The notes beneath the pieces were generated by a model. It ran no database searches. It was not told the origin of the DNA and worked only from the letters and a program-made list of their open reading frames with translations. A DNA stretch of 64,000 nt, from NCBI GenBank assembly GCA_039925145.1, contig JBDSZL010000061.1, positions 62,001-126,000 of the forward strand, read 5' to 3'. Below are positions 50,716-59,009 of the stretch, one piece after another. Source of the DNA: JBDSZL01 sp039925145 (GTDB taxonomy: Bacteria; Acidobacteriota; Vicinamibacteria; Vicinamibacterales; SCN-69-37). Position numbers and translations under genes: made by a program. How positions within the stretch are numbered: position 1 is the stretch's first letter; every line of letters starts with the position of its first letter.

Positions 50716-53280
50716 TTAGATGTCGAGGTTCTTGACGTCGAGCGCGTTGTCTTCGATGAATTTGCGGCGCGGCTCCACCTGGTCGCCCATGAGGGTCGTG
50801 AACATCAGGTCGGCCTCGGTGTGATCCTCTGCCCGCACCTGCAGCAGCGTGCGTTTGGACGGATCCATCGTCGTGTCCCAGAGGGTGTCTGGATTCATCT
50901 CGCCCAGGCCCTTGTAGCGGTTGACTGCCAGCCCACGTCGGCCCGCGGCGACGAAGAACTCGACCAGCTCGTCGAGCGACTCGACGCGACGGTCGGCCTC
51001 GCGAGCAGCCTTCCGGGCGGCGGCGGTCTCGACCACAGGCGCCGGCTCGCCGACTCCAGGCTGTTCAACGGTCGCAGTTGTTTCGGTAACTTCTTCCGCC
51101 GTCTCTACCTCGGTCGCGGCCGCTGTGCGGATGGTGACGGGAGCGCTCAGCAGTTCGTGCACGTCCTGGTAAACGCCAGCCAGCATCCGGAATTCGCCGG
51201 TCGTCACGAAGTCGAGGTCGAGACGATGCCGGCGTGGATAGCCGGCCGACCGATCCTCGAGTGCCACGGCAAAGGCTTCGTGCTCCGGGTCTTCGACAGT
51301 CGTGGCTTCGATCTGGGCGGTACGCAGGCGCGCCGCCAACACATCAACAGCCACGCGGTTGCCCCAGAATGTCTTGTCGCCGGCCGCGCTCTCGAGCAGC
51401 GCGAGAATGGCCTCGCGCGAAGGCCCCCTCCGTTCGACGACCTGCAACAGCTTGCGGAACATCATCAGACGCTCGAGCCGGCGCTCGAGTGCCTCTCCGG
51501 CCAGTTCCTGCCCAGCCCCGAAGACGATGGTGCGCGACTCGGCGGCGCGCCGAATCAGAAACGTCTCGAGCTCGCGCTCGTCCTTGATGAACGTTTCCTG
51601 CCGGCCGCGCTTGGCGCGGAACAGTGGCGGCTGCGCGATGTAGATGTGGCCCCGATCGACGAGCTCTTTCATCTGCCGGTAGAAGAATGTCAGCAGCAGC
51701 GTGCGGATGTGCGAGCCGTCGACATCGGCGTCCGTCATGATGATGATGCGGTGGTACCGGACCTTCGACGGGTCGAACTCGTCGGCACCGATTCCACACC
51801 CGAGTGCCGCGATGAGCGTACGGATCTCCTCGTGGTTCAGCATCTTGTCGAACCGGGCTTTTTCGACGTTGAGGATTTTGCCTTTGATGGGCAGCACCGC
51901 CTGGAAGCGCCGGTCGCGTCCCTGCTTGGCCGACCCGCCTGCCGACTCACCTTCGACGATGTAGATCTCGCTCCGGGCAGGATCGCGTTCCTGACAGTCG
52001 GCGAGCTTGCCCGGCAGAGCCGAGTTGTCGAGCGCACCCTTCCGGCGGACCAGGTCGCGTGCCTTGCGCGCGGCTTCGCGCGCGAGCGCCGCGTCTACCG
52101 CTTTCGCGATGATCCGTTTGGCGACTGCGGGGTTCTCCTCGAGAAAGGCCCCGAGACGATCGTTGACGATCGCCTCCACAATCCCCTTGACCTCGGTATT
52201 GCCAAGTTTCGTCTTCGTCTGGCCTTCGAACTGCGGCTGCGGGATTTTCACGGAGATGACGGCCGTCATCCCTTCGCGAATGTCCTCGCCTGTGACGCTC
52301 TCGGTGAGCTTGGCTGACAGGTTATGGCTCGACGCGTAGTGATTGAACGTGCGCGTCAGCGCCGCGCGAAATCCCGAAAGATGGGTGCCGCCTTCGTGCG
52401 TGTTGATGTTGTTCGCGAAGGCATACGTCGTTTCGGTATAGCTGTCGTTCCACTGCACCGCGATGTCCACCAGGATGCCGTCGCGCTCGCCGCTCATGTA
52501 AATCGGCTTGTCGTTGGCCACGGTGCGGTTCTGGTTGAGGAACTCGACGAATTCCCGGATGCCGCCTTCGTAGAGGAATCGGTGATTCTTGCCGTCGCGT
52601 TCGTCCGTGATGGCAATGACCACGCCGGCGTTCAGAAATGCCAGCTCGCGCAGCCGCTGCGACAACGTCTCGAAGCTGTAATCGGCTGTTTCGAAGACCA
52701 GCGAATCTGGTTTGAACGTGACCTTGGTGCCACGCTTTTCGGTGCGGCCGGTGGCTTCGAGGTCGCTTGTCGGCGTGCCGCGCTCGTAGCGCTGCTGGTG
52801 CACCTGCCCGTCGCGCCAAATCTCGAGCTCGAGCCACTCTGACAGTGCGTTGACGACCGACACGCCCACGCCGTGCAAACCGCCGGAAACTTTGTAAGCC
52901 GAGTTCTCGAACTTCCCGCCCGCGTGCAGAACGGTGAGCACCACCTCGGCGGCCGACTTGCCGCTTTCGTGCATGTCGACAGGGATGCCGCGACCGTCGT
53001 CGATGACGGTCACCGATCCGTCGATGTGGATGGTGACGTCGACGTTGCGGCAGAAACCAGCGAGCGCCTCGTCGATGGAGTTGTCGACGACCTCATACAC
53101 GAGATGGTGCAGGCCCTGGATGCCCGTCGAGCCGATATACATCGCGGGCCGCTTGCGGACCGCTTCGAGGCCTTCGAGGACTTTGATTTTATCCGCGCCA
53201 TACTCCTCCGACGTCAGTGACGTACCCGCCACTACGCCGGAGCCGCTCCGGACTGTCTTTTCAATTTCTATGTTCGACAT
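50716..53280 (-). CDS. gyrB: DNA gyrase subunit B
   Basis: The ATPase subunit of gyrase. At 854 residues it is longer than the common 640-residue form. The ATPase domain holds VLEGLEAVRKRPAMYIGSTG, DDGRGIPVD and GGLHGVGVSVVNALS. The TOPRIM domain holds IYIVEGESAGGSAKQG and TDADVDGSHIRTLLLTF. Between TOPRIM (residue about 555) and NRYKGLGEMNPDTLWDTTMD there is an insertion of about 200 residues, as in Proteobacteria, including a Thr/Val/Glu-rich low-complexity stretch near residue 700-735. Confidence 0.97.
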   Translation of the reverse strand: MSNIEIEKTVRSGSGVVAGTSLTSEEYGADKIKVLEGLEAVRKRPAMYIGSTGIQGLHHLVYEVVDNSIDEALAGFCRNVDVTIHIDGSVTVIDDGRGIPVDMHESGKSAAEVVLTVLHAGGKFENSAYKVSGGLHGVGVSVVNALSEWLELEIWRDGQVHQQRYERGTPTSDLEATGRTEKRGTKVTFKPDSLVFETADYSFETLSQRLRELAFLNAGVVIAITDERDGKNHRFLYEGGIREFVEFLNQNRTVANDKPIYMSGERDGILVDIAVQWNDSYTETTYAFANNINTHEGGTHLSGFRAALTRTFNHYASSHNLSAKLTESVTGEDIREGMTAVISVKIPQPQFEGQTKTKLGNTEVKGIVEAIVNDRLGAFLEENPAVAKRIIAKAVDAALAREAARKARDLVRRKGALDNSALPGKLADCQERDPARSEIYIVEGESAGGSAKQGRDRRFQAVLPIKGKILNVEKARFDKMLNHEEIRTLIAALGCGIGADEFDPSKVRYHRIIIMTDADVDGSHIRTLLLTFFYRQMKELVDRGHIYIAQPPLFRAKRGRQETFIKDERELETFLIRRAAESRTIVFGAGQELAGEALERRLERLMMFRKLLQVVERRGPSREAILALLESAAGDKTFWGNRVAVDVLAARLRTAQIEATTVEDPEHEAFAVALEDRSAGYPRRHRLDLDFVTTGEFRMLAGVYQDVHELLSAPVTIRTAAATEVETAEEVTETTATVEQPGVGEPAPVVETAAARKAAREADRRVESLDELVEFFVAAGRRGLAVNRYKGLGEMNPDTLWDTTMDPSKRTLLQVRAEDHTEADLMFTTLMGDQVEPRRKFIEDNALDVKNLDI

Positions 53281-53340
53281 GGGATCTGAAAACGCCGCAA
53301 CCCGAAGCTACCGGCCTAATCACACCAGCAGGACCTGCCA

Positions 53341-54447
53341 TCAGATGCGCATCGGCATGATCACGTACGTGTACTCGTAACCCTCCGCGCCAATCGGTTT
53401 CATCACAGCCTGGCTCATTTCGTCCTTGAACTCGAGCTGCACCTGTTCGGTCTCGACGACGTTGAGAAAATTGTCGACGTAGTCGGCGTTGAAGCAGATC
53501 TGCATCGCGGGGCCGCCGTAGTCGACGGGCAGCACCTCGTGCGCTTCGCCGACATCTGGGGTGCTGGACGTGATTTCGACCTGGTCCTTGCCGATGACGA
53601 ACTTCACCGCCTTCGAACGCTCGTTCGAGAGCAGCCGCACGCGCTTCACTGCGGCAGCCAGGCGGTCGCGATCGAAGTCGATGCGCTTGTCGTTGTTCTT
53701 CGGAATGACCCGCTCGTAGGCTGGGAAATTGGCGTCGATTTTCCGGGAGATCAGCAGCCGCCCACCGGCGCGGAAGAACAGATGATTCTCGCCCTGCGAG
53801 AACTCCATCGCATCGACGCCTTCAATGAGGCGCGCGATCTCGTTCAACGTCTTCCGCGGCAGCAGCACCTCTGACGGCCCCGCCTGCCCCGGCGATTCGT
53901 GCACGCGCACGAACGCGAGCCGGTGGCCATCGGTGGCTACCATGCTCATCGATTCGGGCTGCAGGACCAGCTGCGCGCCGTTCAGGAAATATCGGGTGTC
54001 TTCGCTGGTGATCGCAAATCGGGTCTGCGCGATCATCCGCTTCAATGCACCGCACGGCAGAGACCCGATTATCGTGCCGACATCCACCGGCGGAGTAGGA
54101 AACTCTCCGGCAGGCAACGTCTGCATTCTGGATTCGAACCGATCGGCGGCTATGGTGACGCTCTTGCCTCCCTTGTCCTCTTCGATGCGAATCTCGGTAT
54201 CAGGCAGCGCTCCAATAATTTCGAACAGCTTCTTGGCGGGCAAAGTGAGCGTGCCTCCCTTTGCCACGGTTGCCTCGCAGCGGCTGCGCAGCCCGACATC
54301 CAGGTCGGTGGCGAGCAGCGACACGTGATCGGTGTCCGCTTCGAGCAGCACGTTGGCGAGAATCGGAATCGTGTTCTTCCGCTCGACGATACCTTGGAGG
54401 AGAGACAGCTCTTTCAGCAGATCGTTCTTGCGGACAACAAGTTCCAT
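53341..54447 (-). CDS. dnaN: DNA polymerase III sliding clamp (beta)
   Basis: DnaN encircles DNA and holds polymerase III. The 368-residue protein begins MELVVRKNDLLKELSLLQG; other features are ERKNTIPILANVLLEADTD, EFPTPPVD and the end EGYEYTYVIMPMRI, all near the family consensus. The start ATG 54447 matches other DnaN N-termini; the frame is open upstream to 54609, with ATG 54501 the next candidate, but that would add 18 unlike residues. It follows dnaA on the same strand across an AT-rich, origin-like gap. Confidence 0.96.
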   Translation of the reverse strand: MELVVRKNDLLKELSLLQGIVERKNTIPILANVLLEADTDHVSLLATDLDVGLRSRCEATVAKGGTLTLPAKKLFEIIGALPDTEIRIEEDKGGKSVTIAADRFESRMQTLPAGEFPTPPVDVGTIIGSLPCGALKRMIAQTRFAITSEDTRYFLNGAQLVLQPESMSMVATDGHRLAFVRVHESPGQAGPSEVLLPRKTLNEIARLIEGVDAMEFSQGENHLFFRAGGRLLISRKIDANFPAYERVIPKNNDKRIDFDRDRLAAAVKRVRLLSNERSKAVKFVIGKDQVEITSSTPDVGEAHEVLPVDYGGPAMQICFNADYVDNFLNVVETEQVQLEFKDEMSQAVMKPIGAEGYEYTYVIMPMRI

Positions 54448-54498
54448 AGGCAGGGCGACCTCGCAGTAGACCCCGGCCGCGGGGCCTTGGTCGGAGAG

Positions 54499-54526
54499 CA
54501 TCAAGGCTTCTTCCTCTACCTTGATG
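54499..54526 (-). promoter_or_regulatory. Hairpin in the dnaN leader
   Basis: CATCAAGG (54499-54506) pairs with CCTTGATG (54519-54526), eight base pairs around a 12-base pyrimidine/purine loop, about 50 bases upstream of the dnaN ATG. A second GC hairpin, CCCCG/CGGGG, lies at 54471-54484. Both fall in the predicted 5' leader of dnaN. Their role is unknown. Confidence 0.5.
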
Positions 54527-54546
54527 AGAGATAAACAAGACAAAGA

Positions 54547-54576
54547 ATTATAACAGGAATAAAGGGCTGTTGGTAA
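54547..54576 (-). promoter_or_regulatory. Sigma-70-type promoter for dnaN
   Basis: On the minus strand TTACCA (54576-54571), 18 bases, TATAAT (54552-54547). The -10 is an exact consensus; the -35 is weaker (TTGACA expected). It would give a dnaN leader of about 93 bases. Located in the AT-rich gap between dnaA and dnaN. Confidence 0.55.
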
Positions 54577-54758
54577 CCGAAAAACGGCCTCTAACTCTCG
54601 CGAAATCAACTATTTAAGTTGTGGACGTTCCTGTGCACGGTTGCGCGCTGTTGCACCTATGACTTGTGCGTAACCGGCCGGGTCGGCGGTCGTCCACAGC
54701 CGCCGACCTGAGGACGTGTGGAAAACCGTGGACGCGGCCCCGGCCCCGGCCATTTTTA

Positions 54759-56102
54759 CTAGCGAAACGACTCGGTCAACGTGTGGATAAGGCTGTTGAA
54801 GCTCGGGTCCTTCTGTCGCAGCGCTTCAACTTTCTTGATGGAATGGATGACCGTCGAGTGATGCTTGCCCCCAAAGCTCTTTCCAATCTCCGGGAGTGAC
54901 GCGCTCGTCAGCGCTTTGCAGAGGTACATCGCCACCTGGCGTGGCAGCGCCACGGACTTGGAGTTGTTCTTTGCTTTCAACTCGACGAGCTTCAACTTAT
55001 AGAACTCGGCGACGAACTTCTGAATCATGTCGATCGTGACCGCCCGCTCCTCGTGCCGCAGCGTGTCCCTCAGGACATCCTGCACGAGGCCCATCGACAC
55101 TTCCCGTCCCGTCAGTGAGGCGTAGGCGAGGAGTCGAATGAGCGATCCCTCCAGCTCCCGAATGTTTGACTTGATCCGGCCCGCGATATAGAGCGCCACG
55201 TCGTCGGGGAGGAATACGCCTTCACCCTCGGCTTTCCGCTTCAAAATCGCGATCTTGGTCTCGAGATCCGGCGGCTGAATATCTGCAATGAGGCCCCATT
55301 CGAAGCGGCTCCGGAGGCGTTCCTCGAGCTCGCTGATTTGGTGAGGCGGACAGTCGCTGCTGAGCACGATCTGCTTCTGGGCGTCATGCAGCGCGTTGAA
55401 CGTATGGAAGAACTCGGTCTGGGTGCGCTCCTTGCCCACGATGAACTGAATGTCGTCGACGAGCAGCACATCGACGCCGCGGTAGCGCTCGCGGAACTCC
55501 ATGATGCGGTCGTATCGGATCGCATTGACCACTTCGTTCATGAACCGCTCAGCCGAGATGTAGGTCAGCTTGAGATTGGGGCTCTGGGTGAGTACGTAGT
55601 GGCCGATGGCGTGCATCAGATGCGTCTTACCAAGTCCGACGCCCCCGTACAGAAACAACGGGTTGTACGAACGCGAGGGCGCCTCTGCCACCGCGCGGCA
55701 CGCCGCGTGAGCGAACTGGTTCGAACCGCCCACGATGAAGGTCTCGAACGAGTAGCGAGGGCTCAAGCCGCCGAGATCCACCGCCTCGCTGATGGGCTCG
55801 CTCGCCAGCTCGATTGCCAGTTCGGAAACCGGTGGAGACGTGTGCACCGGTTGAGGGGCAATATCAATGTTCTCGGGCTGGAAGTGCACCCGGGTGCCCG
55901 ATCGGCCTATTTCCGCAAGGGCTTCGTTGATGATGGCCGCGTAATTCTTGCTGAGCCAGTCGACCACCAGCGGGTCTGCCACGCGAACTGTCAGGGTCGT
56001 CCCGTCATCGCTTGCCAGCGAGGTCTGTCGGAACCAGGTGTGGTAGCTGTAGCGGTTCAGCTTGGTTTCGATTCGCGCGAGGAGCTCGTTCCAGACGGAC
56101 AT
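54759..56102 (-). CDS. dnaA: DnaA, replication initiator
   Basis: Binds DnaA boxes at oriC and opens the DNA. From ATG 56102 the 447-residue protein has domain I (VWNELLARIETKLNRYSYHT), the AAA+ ATPase with Walker A GGVGLGKTHLMHAIGHYV near residue 150 and DDIQF near 215, and the DNA-binding domain IV with KHHSTVIHSIKKV near residue 419. Longer in-frame codons upstream to 56186 precede the domain I start and are not used. Diverges from rpmH, the usual order around oriC. Confidence 0.97.
   Translation of the reverse strand: MSVWNELLARIETKLNRYSYHTWFRQTSLASDDGTTLTVRVADPLVVDWLSKNYAAIINEALAEIGRSGTRVHFQPENIDIAPQPVHTSPPVSELAIELASEPISEAVDLGGLSPRYSFETFIVGGSNQFAHAACRAVAEAPSRSYNPLFLYGGVGLGKTHLMHAIGHYVLTQSPNLKLTYISAERFMNEVVNAIRYDRIMEFRERYRGVDVLLVDDIQFIVGKERTQTEFFHTFNALHDAQKQIVLSSDCPPHQISELEERLRSRFEWGLIADIQPPDLETKIAILKRKAEGEGVFLPDDVALYIAGRIKSNIRELEGSLIRLLAYASLTGREVSMGLVQDVLRDTLRHEERAVTIDMIQKFVAEFYKLKLVELKAKNNSKSVALPRQVAMYLCKALTSASLPEIGKSFGGKHHSTVIHSIKKVEALRQKDPSFNSLIHTLTESFR
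54782..54790 (-). promoter_or_regulatory. Consensus DnaA box inside the dnaA 3' end
   Basis: TTATCCACA on the minus strand (TGTGGATAA on plus), an exact match to the E. coli-type high-affinity DnaA box. It lies in the last codons of dnaA, about 60 bases from a second, one-mismatch box at 54717-54725 in the neighbouring gap. Confidence 0.7.
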
Positions 56103-56294
56103 GCGAAAAGCTCGGAATCTTCGGCCCCGCGGGACTTTCGCCCCCCGACCACCGATGTTAGGCACCAGCTCGCGGCGCACGGACACGCCAAACCCCTCTT
56201 TTTACGGGTCGACGCGCCCTTTCGCCCCACAGGAATCACGTAAAACGCTGAGCTTTTGACACCAATGTGCCGAAACTCGCGGATTTCCACAGAG

Positions 56295-56314
56295 TTTTCC
56301 ACAGGTGTGGAAAA
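56295..56314. promoter_or_regulatory. Inverted pair of DnaA-box-like sites
   Basis: TTTTCCACA (56295-56303) and TGTGGAAAA (56306-56314) form a perfect nine-base inverted repeat with a two-base centre. Each arm differs at one base from the TTATCCACA consensus, and TTTTCCACA-type boxes occur at known origins. Placement 190 bases upstream of dnaA supports origin or autoregulation function. Confidence 0.65.
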
Positions 56315-56405
56315 CTGACTGGAACCTCGCCGCTCATTTTGCGGAAGGCTGGCGAATCTACCACAGCCTCTGGCCCCACACAATCCGGCTTTCAGAATAC
56401 GCCGT

Positions 56406-56435
56406 TGACAGGCTTTTGACAGGTCCGTTACGATT
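56406..56435 (+). promoter_or_regulatory. Sigma-70-type promoter for rpmH operon
   Basis: TTGACA (56406-56411), 18 bases, TACGAT (56430-56435), 41 bases before the rpmH ATG. The -35 is an exact consensus. A second TTGACA overlaps 11 bases later (56417-56422), so the exact start could shift. It should drive rpmH-rnpA-yidD-yidC and perhaps jag-mnmE-mnmG. Confidence 0.55.
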
Positions 56436-56476
56436 CATGTTTCTCCAGGGGCTCGGGCCACCTGGCCGGGAGTCAC

Positions 56477-56620
56477 ATGAAACGCACCTACCAGCCGAAC
56501 CGCCGACGACGAGTACGCACCCACGGGTTTCTCGTCCGGATGCACACGAAGAATGGCCGCCACGTGCTGAAACGGCGTCGGGCCAAAGGCCGCAAGCGGC
56601 TGACGGTTTCGTCACGGTAA
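56477..56620 (+). CDS. rpmH: Ribosomal protein bL34
   Basis: A 47-residue, highly basic protein translating to MKRTYQPNRRRRVRTHGFLV, continuing with RMHTKNGRHVLKRRRAKGRK, an unmistakable bL34. It is a structural protein of the large ribosomal subunit. The gene order dnaA-rpmH-rnpA-yidD-yidC is the conserved arrangement near bacterial origins. Confidence 0.97.
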   Translation: MKRTYQPNRRRRVRTHGFLVRMHTKNGRHVLKRRRAKGRKRLTVSSR

Positions 56621-56673
56621 CAGGGTTGCCGACCCGCGGCCGCGCAGGTCGCTGCGTGCGCCCCCCGATCAAC

Positions 56674-57042
56674 ATGTCAGTCAAGTTCGGCGGCGCCGTT
56701 CGTCTTCATTCCCGCGCCGAATTCATGGCGGTCCAGCAGCATGGCCGCCGCCTGGCCAGCCGGCATTTCACGCTGCTCGCTCTCCCTAATGCTGTCGCCT
56801 TCGACCGTCTCGGCATCGTCGCCTCGAGGCGAATCGGCTCGGCCGTTATCCGTAACACTGCGAAGCGCCGACTGCGTGAGATTTTCCGGCACCAGGAGCC
56901 GGACACCGCCGCGGCGCAGCACGCGCCCTGCCTGGATTTCGTGGTGATTGCCAAGCGAGAACTGCCGGCGGTGCCCTTCGCTGCACTCGAAGGGGAGTTC
57001 GTGACCGCGCTCGGTCGCCTCAGCGCCAGGTGCCGGGCGTGA
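56674..57042 (+). CDS. rnpA: RnpA, ribonuclease P protein subunit
   Basis: The protein part of RNase P, which matures the 5' ends of tRNAs. From ATG 56674 it is 122 residues, with RLHSRAEFMAVQQHGRRLAS, the Phe/Leu core and the RNA-binding signature RNTAKRRLREIFR. It is basic overall. It follows rpmH by 53 bases and overlaps the yidD GTG. Confidence 0.94.
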   Translation: MSVKFGGAVRLHSRAEFMAVQQHGRRLASRHFTLLALPNAVAFDRLGIVASRRIGSAVIRNTAKRRLREIFRHQEPDTAAAQHAPCLDFVVIAKRELPAVPFAALEGEFVTALGRLSARCRA

Positions 57043-57284
57043 CGTGGGGCGTCCGGTTCTCACTGCTGCTGGTTCGTGCCTACCAGCTGGTGCTCTCTCC
57101 GTTCGCCGGGGGGGTCTGCCGTTTCGAGCCCTCGTGCTCCGCCTACGCCTTGGAGGCCCTGGAGCGACACGGCGCATGGGCCGGTCTTCGGCTCGCCGTC
57201 TGCCGCGTGGCTCGCTGTCACCCATTTGCCCGGCCTGGCTTCGACCCCGTGCCGCCCACTTCCGATACGCTCCAGCGGCGGTAA
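57039..57284 (+). CDS. yidD: YidD, membrane protein insertion factor
   Basis: A small protein of 81 residues with GTG start in a GTGA overlap with rnpA. The hallmark is present: a basic/aromatic N-terminal helix (LLLVRAYQLVLSPFAGGVCR), FEPSCSAYALEALERHGAWA with the conserved CRFxPSCSxYA motif, then CHPFARPGFDPVP. It assists YidC in inserting membrane proteins. It lies between rnpA and yidC as usual. Confidence 0.94.
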   Translation: MTWGVRFSLLLVRAYQLVLSPFAGGVCRFEPSCSAYALEALERHGAWAGLRLAVCRVARCHPFARPGFDPVPPTSDTLQRR

Positions 57285-57293
57285 TCCCCCATC

Positions 57294-59009
57294 ATGGAAA
57301 AGCGCGTTTTTCTCGCGATCTTTCTCTCGTTTGTCGTCCTGGCTGGCTATCAGACCTTCTTGGCGCCCCCGCCGCCGGTGCCGACGTCGCCTGTCGGTGT
57401 TCCGACGGTCTCGGCACCCGCCGGACCAGCCGCCGCTCAGACACAGGGCGCGCCAGCCCCTGTCTCCGGTCCTGTGGCGGCGCCACTCGTTGGCGACAGT
57501 AGCGCCCGCGACATCGTCGTCGACACCGACTCTGTCCGTGCGGTCTTCTCCACGCGCGGAGCGATCCTGCAAAGCTGGAAACTCAAGAAATACCTCGAGG
57601 GCGGCGAACCGCTGGAGCTCATCTCAAATGAGATCCCGGACACGTTCCCCCAGCCCTTCACGCTTTCGACCCCAGACGCGGCATTGTCGAGGACGCTCGC
57701 CACGGCTCTGTACCGGCCGAGCGCTGACAGCCTTGCGCTCGGTTCGACCTCGGGCCGGCTCAGCTTTGAGTATCGCGACGATTCCGGCGTCAGCGCCCGC
57801 AAGACGTTCTACTTCCAGCCCGAGGGCAAGGCCTATGTGCTCAAGGTCGAGGCTGACATCGAGCAGGCCGGAAGTTCGCGGCCGGTCACCATCTCGTCAG
57901 GTCCAGGCATCGGCCTGGGCTATCAGCCGGACGGATCGCGCCGGGTGCCCGCGCGCGCGGTGCAGCACTTCGGCGGCAAGGTGCGCCATCTCGCGGCGAG
58001 CAGCCTGCAGAAGCAGTCGCGCTACGAAGGCGAAATCCGGTTTGCGGGCGTCGAGGACCAGTATTTTCTGAGCGCCGTTCTTCCCGACACACAACATGTC
58101 AGCGTGGAGTACCAGCCGATCACGCTGCCGATCACGGGCAACCTCAAGGGGGAGACCCGGACCTTCGTGAACTACACCGTGTCGGTGCCGAACTCGCTGT
58201 CGATGCCCTTCTTCCTCGGGCCCAAAGACCTCGAGATTCTGCGCGATGTGAATCCACGACTCGAGTTGCCGCTCGCGATCGACTTCGGCATGTTCGCGCC
58301 GCTGGTCGTCTGGCTGCTCCTGGTCCTGAAGTGGATCCACGGCTTCGTCGGCAACTACGGCTGGTCGATCGTCGTGCTCACGCTGCTCATCAACCTGGCC
58401 ATCTTCCCGCTCCGGCACAAGAGCATGGTCTCGATGAAGAAGATGCAGGCCGTGCAACCCGAAGTGAAGGCGATTCAGGAGCGATACGCCAACTTCAAGA
58501 TGACCGATCCCGAGCGCCAGAAGATGAACCAGGAGATGATGGCGCTCTACAAGCAGCGAGGCGTCAATCCCGTTAGTGGCTGCGTGCCGATGCTGTTGAC
58601 CATGCCGATTCTGTTTGCGTTCTATGCTCTGCTCTCGGCCGCGATCGAGATGCGGGGCGCGCCATTCGTTGGCTGGCTCACTGATCTGTCCCGGCACGAT
58701 CCGTACTACGTGACGCCGGTGCTGATGGGCCTCACCATGCTCTGGCAGCAGCGGATGATGCCGAGCACGGCCGATCCCATTCAGCAGAAGATGTTCCTGC
58801 TGATGCCGGTGATTTTCACCGTCTCGTTCCTCTGGGCGCCGGCTGGGCTCGTCCTCTACTGGCTTGTGAGTAACCTGCTGGCCATCGGGCAGCAGTTCAT
58901 CACCAACCGGATGATCAGCGCGCCACCGCGGGCTGCGGCGCGCGTCAATGCTCCGCGCCGCATCAAGGCCGGCACCGCTGGCGGCGACAAGTCAAAGACA
59001 CTGTCATGA
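57294..59009 (+). CDS. yidC: YidC, membrane protein insertase
   Basis: Inserts and folds inner-membrane proteins. The 571-residue protein is the Gram-negative type: an N-terminal membrane helix (KRVFLAIFLSFVVLAGYQTF), a Pro/Ala linker, a large periplasmic beta domain (about 65-330), and five C-terminal helices including GCVPMLLTMPILFAFYALLS. A basic tail is present. It overlaps jag by four bases. Confidence 0.96.
   Translation: MEKRVFLAIFLSFVVLAGYQTFLAPPPPVPTSPVGVPTVSAPAGPAAAQTQGAPAPVSGPVAAPLVGDSSARDIVVDTDSVRAVFSTRGAILQSWKLKKYLEGGEPLELISNEIPDTFPQPFTLSTPDAALSRTLATALYRPSADSLALGSTSGRLSFEYRDDSGVSARKTFYFQPEGKAYVLKVEADIEQAGSSRPVTISSGPGIGLGYQPDGSRRVPARAVQHFGGKVRHLAASSLQKQSRYEGEIRFAGVEDQYFLSAVLPDTQHVSVEYQPITLPITGNLKGETRTFVNYTVSVPNSLSMPFFLGPKDLEILRDVNPRLELPLAIDFGMFAPLVVWLLLVLKWIHGFVGNYGWSIVVLTLLINLAIFPLRHKSMVSMKKMQAVQPEVKAIQERYANFKMTDPERQKMNQEMMALYKQRGVNPVSGCVPMLLTMPILFAFYALLSAAIEMRGAPFVGWLTDLSRHDPYYVTPVLMGLTMLWQQRMMPSTADPIQQKMFLLMPVIFTVSFLWAPAGLVLYWLVSNLLAIGQQFITNRMISAPPRAAARVNAPRRIKAGTAGGDKSKTLS

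Larger units (their letters stand above)
54448..54758. other. dnaN-dnaA spacer, candidate left part of oriC
   Basis: This 311-base gap holds no gene. From about 54526 to 54620 it is markedly AT-rich (stretches such as ATAAACAAGACAAAGAATTA), a candidate unwinding element. A DnaA-box-like TGTGGAAAA lies at 54717-54725, and several looser GTGGA/TCCAC matches cluster at 54620-54740. A perfect box is just inside dnaA. It also contains the dnaN promoter and two hairpins. Confidence 0.6.
56103..56476. other. dnaA-rpmH divergent spacer, candidate oriC core
   Basis: This 374-base gap without a gene separates minus-strand dnaA from plus-strand rpmH, so transcription on both sides runs away from it. 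It carries an inverted pair of DnaA-box-like sites at 56295-56314 with a weaker ATTTCCACA at 56283-56291, and a likely rpmH promoter. Genes to the left (dnaA, dnaN, gyrB, gyrA) and right (rpmH to mnmG) both point away, as at an origin. Confidence 0.65.

Noticed and set aside
49855..52317. An 820-codon open frame on the plus strand across gyrA and gyrB
   Set aside because: Antisense to two well conserved gyrase genes; no domain and no ribosome site. It is a composition artefact.
54471..54526. The dnaN leader hairpins as a riboswitch
   Set aside because: No known riboswitch core pattern is seen and the structures are simple stem-loops, so I record them only as hairpins.
56305..56673. In-frame upstream extension of rnpA that overlaps rpmH
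   Set aside because: It passes through the bL34 coding region in another frame and does not resemble RnpA; ATG 56674 gives the normal N-terminus.
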